DNA of 64,000 nucleotides from Berkiella sp963829835 (GTDB lineage Bacteria; Pseudomonadota; Gammaproteobacteria; Berkiellales; Berkiellaceae), in the NCBI GenBank assembly GCA_963829835.1, contig CAWHKC010000004.1, positions 558,001 to 622,000 of the forward strand. The letters are read 5' to 3'. The position numbers and the translations under genes are program-made. Numbering within the stretch: the stretch's first letter is position 1; each line of letters begins with the position of its first letter. Below the pieces are notes generated by a model. The model had not been told where the DNA came from. It searched no databases and saw only the letters and a list, made by a program, of their open reading frames with translations. Below are positions 60,463 through 64,000 of this stretch, piece after piece.

Positions 60463-61566
60463 TTAAAGAGAAAAATTGGATTTGCCTTTTTTTACAAAAG
60501 GAAGCTTAATTATTTTCGCAGGAAGTTTCTTACTGCGAATATCGACTTCAAGAAAAGAAAAATCTCCCTTAGGTATCCTGGCTAGTCCAATCCCACAATT
60601 TAAGGTGGGCGAAAAACCACCACTGGTTAATTTTCCGTTCAGTAACTCGTTAAATGCTTTATCGTGGATCTGTACTCTCATATTGGCTCGACAAACACCT
60701 TGCGCCATCAATACAATACCCACTAATTGCTGCTTGACCCCACTTGCCTTTTGTTTTTGCAACGCCTCCTTTCCAATAAACTCTCGATCTTTGTCTTTCC
60801 AATCCACGGTCCATCCTAAGTTGGACTCCAAAGGTGTCACTGTTTCATCCATATCTTGACCATATAAATTGAAGCCCGATTCAAGTCGCAAGCTATCTCT
60901 TGCTCCCAACCCGATGGGTTTGATTTTTTTAGCTAAACATTTTTCCCAAAAGTCATTTACCTTTTCATGAGGTAACATCACTTCTAGTCCTTCTTCTCCC
61001 GTATATCCTGTGCGGGCAATATACCAATCATCACAGGCGACAGCCAAAAAAGGTGTCAACGATTGTGTTACCTTATTTTGTTCTTCGTTAAAAACAGTTT
61101 TGATTCGTTCTAAAGACTTAGGACCTTGAATGGCAAGTATCGATAAGTCGCGGCGGCTTTGGATTGTCACTTGAAACGGCTTTGCCTGCTTGGCAATCCA
61201 TGCCAAATCTTTTTCTTCAGTTGAAGCATTTACCACAAGACGATAATGGGTTTCACTTAAACAATAAACAATGAGATCATCAAGTACGCCAGCATCTTCA
61301 TTTAACAGACAACTATATAATGCTTTGCCTGGTGCGATTTTTTGTACATCATTTGCAAGAAGTTTACGTAGAAACAGATGCGCTTTAGGACCCTGAATAT
61401 CAATAATAGCCATATGAGAAACATCAAAAATACCAGCTTCATTGCGGACAATATGATGCTCTTGGATTTGCGAGCCGTAATGCAAAGGCATAAGCCAACC
61501 GGCAAAATTCACCATCAAAGCACCAGATTTTATATGTTGCTCAAATAATGACGTCTTTTTTGACAT
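60463..61566 (-). CDS. gcvT: Aminomethyltransferase (glycine cleavage T protein)
   Basis: Transfers the aminomethyl carbon from GcvH to tetrahydrofolate, releasing ammonia. 367 aa from MSKKTSLFEQHIKSGALMV at 61566 (AAAGGACGCTTC upstream). Motifs: NEAGIFDVSHMAIIDIQGP, YTGEEGLEVMLPHE, GLGARDSLRLESGFNLYGQDMD and TSGGFSPTLNCGIGLARIP. Its start overlaps the end of the upstream hydroxylase gene by 26 bases, so glycine cleavage is tied to the ubiquinone operon. Confidence 0.97.
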   Translation of the reverse strand: MSKKTSLFEQHIKSGALMVNFAGWLMPLHYGSQIQEHHIVRNEAGIFDVSHMAIIDIQGPKAHLFLRKLLANDVQKIAPGKALYSCLLNEDAGVLDDLIVYCLSETHYRLVVNASTEEKDLAWIAKQAKPFQVTIQSRRDLSILAIQGPKSLERIKTVFNEEQNKVTQSLTPFLAVACDDWYIARTGYTGEEGLEVMLPHEKVNDFWEKCLAKKIKPIGLGARDSLRLESGFNLYGQDMDETVTPLESNLGWTVDWKDKDREFIGKEALQKQKASGVKQQLVGIVLMAQGVCRANMRVQIHDKAFNELLNGKLTSGGFSPTLNCGIGLARIPKGDFSFLEVDIRSKKLPAKIIKLPFVKKGKSNFSL

Positions 61567-62770
61567 GAAGCGTCCTTTCATTCATTAACGTGCCTAATGC
61601 CATCTTCGCAAAAAGATGTTTTAGTTGTGGTTTTCCATTAACCCAATTTAACCCGAAATTACGAACTCTTTGCACAAAAAGATCCTGGGAACTAAATCCT
61701 TGTTTAAAAAGTTCCATTGCCCAAATCATGATTTGATTATGACCTTTTCTTTGGCGTTCATAACGTTTTAATATGTTAAATTCCCCAATTCGCGTTTTGT
61801 TCATCCTTAAAGTCTCTACCAACGCTGCAACATCCATCAATCCTAGATTCACTCCTTGCCCTGCCAGAGGGTGTAAGGTATGTGCTGCATCTCCAACTAA
61901 CACACAGCCTGGCACTGCATATTGTTTAGCATGATGTGTTTTTAAGGGGAAGAGAAAACGTTCACTGATTAAAGACATTTCTCCCATTACACCATCTATT
62001 TCATGACTTAATCTCTTAGCAAACTCTCCTGGGGAAAGTTGCATAAGATCTTGGCTTTTTTGTGGCGTCGTTGTCCACACAATTGAACTCAAATGAGAAT
62101 GTGACAGTGGTAACAAGGCTAATGGACCATCTGGCGCAAAACGTTGATAGGCTGTCAAGCAATGAGTCAAGGTGCCTTGTACTGTAGCGACGATTGCGGA
62201 TTGTTTGTAATCCCATGCTGTTGTTGCAATCTGACAGAGATCCCGCAGTCGCGACGCTGCACCATCTGCTGCTACTAGGCATTTTGCTGTTAAAGTAGAT
62301 TTCTCGCCACAATTGAGTGCCACTTTATCTTGCTGATAGTTAAAATTGTCTATTTTTGTTCCGGTAAATATGGTTATTTTAGGTTGCGATTTTAGCGCTT
62401 GCCATAATGCCCCCTGAATAACGCTTTGTTCTATAATATGCCCTAAATCATCTTCAAAAAAATCTACGGCAGAAAATTCAATTAGCCCATCCATCACACT
62501 ATCCCAGACTTTCATATGCTGATAAGCGCAACTTCGTGTTAAATCAATTGTTTGCCAAAGACCTAAATAATCTAAAAAATTTTGAGAAGCACGGGTAATG
62601 GCAACGACTTTAGTATCATACTCAGAAGTTGCTAGCGGTAAGTCTTGTTTGGGATTATTCTGTGCTTCTATGATCGCAACCTCAAAACCCTCCAGCGCCA
62701 AGGCTAATGCTGCAGCCAAGCCAACAATTCCAGCACCCACGACAATGATGTCGAATGATTTTTTTTGCAT
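61541..62770 (-). CDS. UbiH/UbiI/UbiF-type ubiquinone hydroxylase
   Basis: An FAD-dependent ring hydroxylase of ubiquinone synthesis. 409 aa from MQKKSFDIIVVGAGIVGLAAALAL at 62770, where the ATG overlaps the ubiH stop (TGATG). The FAD fold motif GAGIVGLA, AADGAASRLR and GDAAHTLHPLAGQGVNLG are present. By its place after ubiH it is most likely UbiI (C5) or UbiF; the presence of coq7 at 15746 makes UbiF less needed, favouring UbiI (inference). Confidence 0.9.
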   Translation of the reverse strand: MQKKSFDIIVVGAGIVGLAAALALALEGFEVAIIEAQNNPKQDLPLATSEYDTKVVAITRASQNFLDYLGLWQTIDLTRSCAYQHMKVWDSVMDGLIEFSAVDFFEDDLGHIIEQSVIQGALWQALKSQPKITIFTGTKIDNFNYQQDKVALNCGEKSTLTAKCLVAADGAASRLRDLCQIATTAWDYKQSAIVATVQGTLTHCLTAYQRFAPDGPLALLPLSHSHLSSIVWTTTPQKSQDLMQLSPGEFAKRLSHEIDGVMGEMSLISERFLFPLKTHHAKQYAVPGCVLVGDAAHTLHPLAGQGVNLGLMDVAALVETLRMNKTRIGEFNILKRYERQRKGHNQIMIWAMELFKQGFSSQDLFVQRVRNFGLNWVNGKPQLKHLFAKMALGTLMNERTLHVKKDVII

Positions 62771-63933
62771 CAACTCAAGCCCATCCCAAATCGTGTAAAC
62801 TTTCTCTTTAGTGGGGAAAGGCAATCAAACATCGTTATCCCAGCCGCTCGCAACCAACTGGGCAGATTATTCTTTGACATAAATCGCGCAATTTTATCTG
62901 TGGCAAAAATAACTCTTGCTTGATCTGGTTTTCGTGACTCCATATATTCTTGCAAAAATGAAGGACTACCTATATCACAATGCGTTTGCTTTGATTTGAT
63001 AATTTGGCTGCGTATTTGCCATATATCTCGCAAGCTTAAATTTAATCCCTGAGCGGCTATGGGATGCAAACTATGTGCTGCATTGCCCATCAAAAGGAAT
63101 CTCGCACTGGTTTGTTGTTCGGCTATTTGCATCCGCAATGGAAAAATAATACGTTTACTCACCGCTTGCAGCAAACCAACTCTTTTTCCTAATTGCTCTT
63201 GGCATCTATGCAAAAATTCATCGTCTGATATTTGTTTTAAATCTTGTGCTTCTTTTTGATGTGTTGTCCAAACACATGTCATAATGTTTTCCTGCCAAGG
63301 AAGTAACGCTATTGCACCAAAGGGCAAAAAACGTTCAATAGCCGTAAAAGGTTGCATTGATGCTATTTTAAGATTTGAAAGAACCGCATAATGATCATAA
63401 TCTCTATCAAGACAGGAAATACTTTGCTCTTGTCTCAAGTGTGAGGTCACACCATCTGAGGCTATCAATAACTTACAAGAAATGGTTTTGTTGAGTGTTG
63501 ACAGTTTTAATTGCCAACCATCAGGCGCGCAGTCACGTTGGCAGATCGTCGCCGGTCGCAAGATTTCCACTTTTTGCTCGGCTAATGCCTCATATAAAAT
63601 CCGCTCCAATTCATGCGCACTCACTACATGTCCTAATGCATCAACGTTTTCATCAAAACAATCCAAACGGCAAGAACCATACTGACCTTTCATGTTAACC
63701 AATACTTTATGGATTGGAACGGCGCGACTCTTAAGTTTATCACTTAATTTTAGAGCTTCATAAATTCGCATACTCGTATAAGATAAGGCCAACGTGCGCG
63801 CTTGAAAATCATCAGGTAAGGGTGATGCTGATGTTTGCTCAATGAGTAAAACTTTGTAGTTTTGTTGGCTTAACGCTAGTGCAAGGCTTGCCCCCACTAT
63901 ACCACCTCCCACAACAACCCCATCATAAACCAT
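62770..63933 (-). CDS. ubiH: 2-octaprenyl-6-methoxyphenol hydroxylase
   Basis: FAD monooxygenase of ubiquinone synthesis. 387 aa from the ATG at 63933 (MVYDGVVVGGGIVGASLALAL); a TTG two codons earlier is also open. DFQARTLALSYTSMRIYEAL and the GNAAHSLHPIAAQGLNLSLRD motif (Asn instead of Asp in GDAAH) are typical of UbiH. It starts 6 bases after the pepP stop, the standard pepP-ubiH arrangement. Confidence 0.93.
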   Translation of the reverse strand: MVYDGVVVGGGIVGASLALALSQQNYKVLLIEQTSASPLPDDFQARTLALSYTSMRIYEALKLSDKLKSRAVPIHKVLVNMKGQYGSCRLDCFDENVDALGHVVSAHELERILYEALAEQKVEILRPATICQRDCAPDGWQLKLSTLNKTISCKLLIASDGVTSHLRQEQSISCLDRDYDHYAVLSNLKIASMQPFTAIERFLPFGAIALLPWQENIMTCVWTTHQKEAQDLKQISDDEFLHRCQEQLGKRVGLLQAVSKRIIFPLRMQIAEQQTSARFLLMGNAAHSLHPIAAQGLNLSLRDIWQIRSQIIKSKQTHCDIGSPSFLQEYMESRKPDQARVIFATDKIARFMSKNNLPSWLRAAGITMFDCLSPLKRKFTRFGMGLS

Positions 63934-63939
63934 ACACAA

Positions 63940-64000
63940 TTAACCCTTTGCAGACATCAATTTTTCGATTTCTAATGGCGCTTTGGCAACGCCATGTGTT
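63940..64000 (-). CDS. pepP: Xaa-Pro aminopeptidase, C-terminal end only
   Basis: Nineteen C-terminal residues (THGVAKAPLEIEKLMSAKG) and a TAA are visible; the rest lies beyond base 64000. The ending matches the tail of PepP proteins (THGVAK-P..I..LM), and its position just upstream of ubiH is the usual one. Too short for firm proof. Confidence 0.75.
   Translation of the reverse strand, partial: THGVAKAPLEIEKLMSAKG

Noticed and set aside
61541..61600. Glycine riboswitch before gcvT
   Set aside because: gcvT starts inside the upstream coding region; no tandem aptamer is present.

Overview
This 64 kb window looks like chromosome from an AT-rich gammaproteobacterium. The core genes are of gammaproteobacterial type (RpoS, IhfB, MutH, Fis, the pepP-ubiH operon, the rppH-ptsP-lgt-thyA-folA block). 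The accessory genes are of the kind common in intracellular Legionellales: ankyrin proteins, a patatin-like lipase, a Sel1-repeat lipoprotein, MFS carriers, low-complexity orphan proteins and an expanded set of small outer-membrane barrels. A Legionella/Coxiella/Berkiella-like lineage is my inference, not a proven assignment. I saw no tRNA, rRNA, transposase, prophage or CRISPR array, and no clear pseudogene.

Layout. 1-3.2 kb, minus strand: cut-off membrane protein, glutaminase, uracil-DNA glycosylase, patatin-like lipase. 3.3-6.7 kb, plus: mutH, two tandem outer-membrane barrels (the first with a His-rich linker), crcB and a DUF190 gene. 6.7-13.4 kb, minus: DUF3025, a gamma-glutamylcyclotransferase-like protein lacking the catalytic Glu, a large MFS carrier, a Sel1 lipoprotein, an outer-membrane barrel and ihfB. 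13.7-17.3 kb: rpoS, DUF2970, a small coiled-coil protein, an orphan bufferin-like (DUF2282) peptide, coq7 and an orphan protein with 12-residue repeats. 17.4-21.2 kb: groESL under a perfect CIRCE operator, a REC-REC-GGDEF diguanylate cyclase, cutA. 21.3-26.2 kb, plus: dsbD, an 830-bp repeat-rich gap, aroQ-accB-accC. 26.2-32.6 kb: an ankyrin protein with a candidate cysteine-hydrolase module, a second MFS carrier, a charged coiled-coil protein, a GYD protein, a second ankyrin protein and a small orphan. 32.7-38.6 kb, plus: prmA-dusB-fis-purH-purD-mutM. 38.7-40.4 kb: an EamA transporter preceded by a structured repeat, then a DUF374 acyltransferase. 40.5-42.1 kb: a Pro/Gln-repeat orphan. 42.2-49.7 kb, minus: rppH-ptsP-(GGDEF/EAL)-TSUP-lgt-thyA-folA. 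49.8-57.0 kb, minus: eight related outer-membrane barrels in a row. 57.2-64 kb, minus: pepP (3' end)-ubiH-ubiI/F-gcvT-gcvH-gcvPA-gcvPB.

How the genes work together. The housekeeping modules form compact, often overlapping operons: purine synthesis behind dusB-fis, fatty-acid precursor synthesis (accBC), folate/thymidylate (thyA-folA), ubiquinone synthesis (ubiH, ubiI/F, coq7) and glycine cleavage. Stress and regulatory genes are rpoS, ihfB, fis, groESL, ptsP and two c-di-GMP enzymes. The envelope theme is strong: eleven predicted outer-membrane barrels, DsbD for periplasmic thiol supply, Lgt for lipoproteins and the Sel1 lipoprotein that Lgt would modify.

Most unusual: (a) the eight-gene barrel array, with at least several genes followed by their own hairpin, Asp/Asn-rich loops and a near-invariant lone Cys; (b) a roughly 100-bp dispersed element in two copies, whose predicted fold contains a tandem G-A internal loop and one compensatory base-pair change; (c) an ankyrin protein with GH...GNCxW motifs suggesting a cysteine hydrolase; (d) a bufferin-like peptide with no modification genes beside it; (e) a perfect CIRCE site embedded in the groESL promoter.
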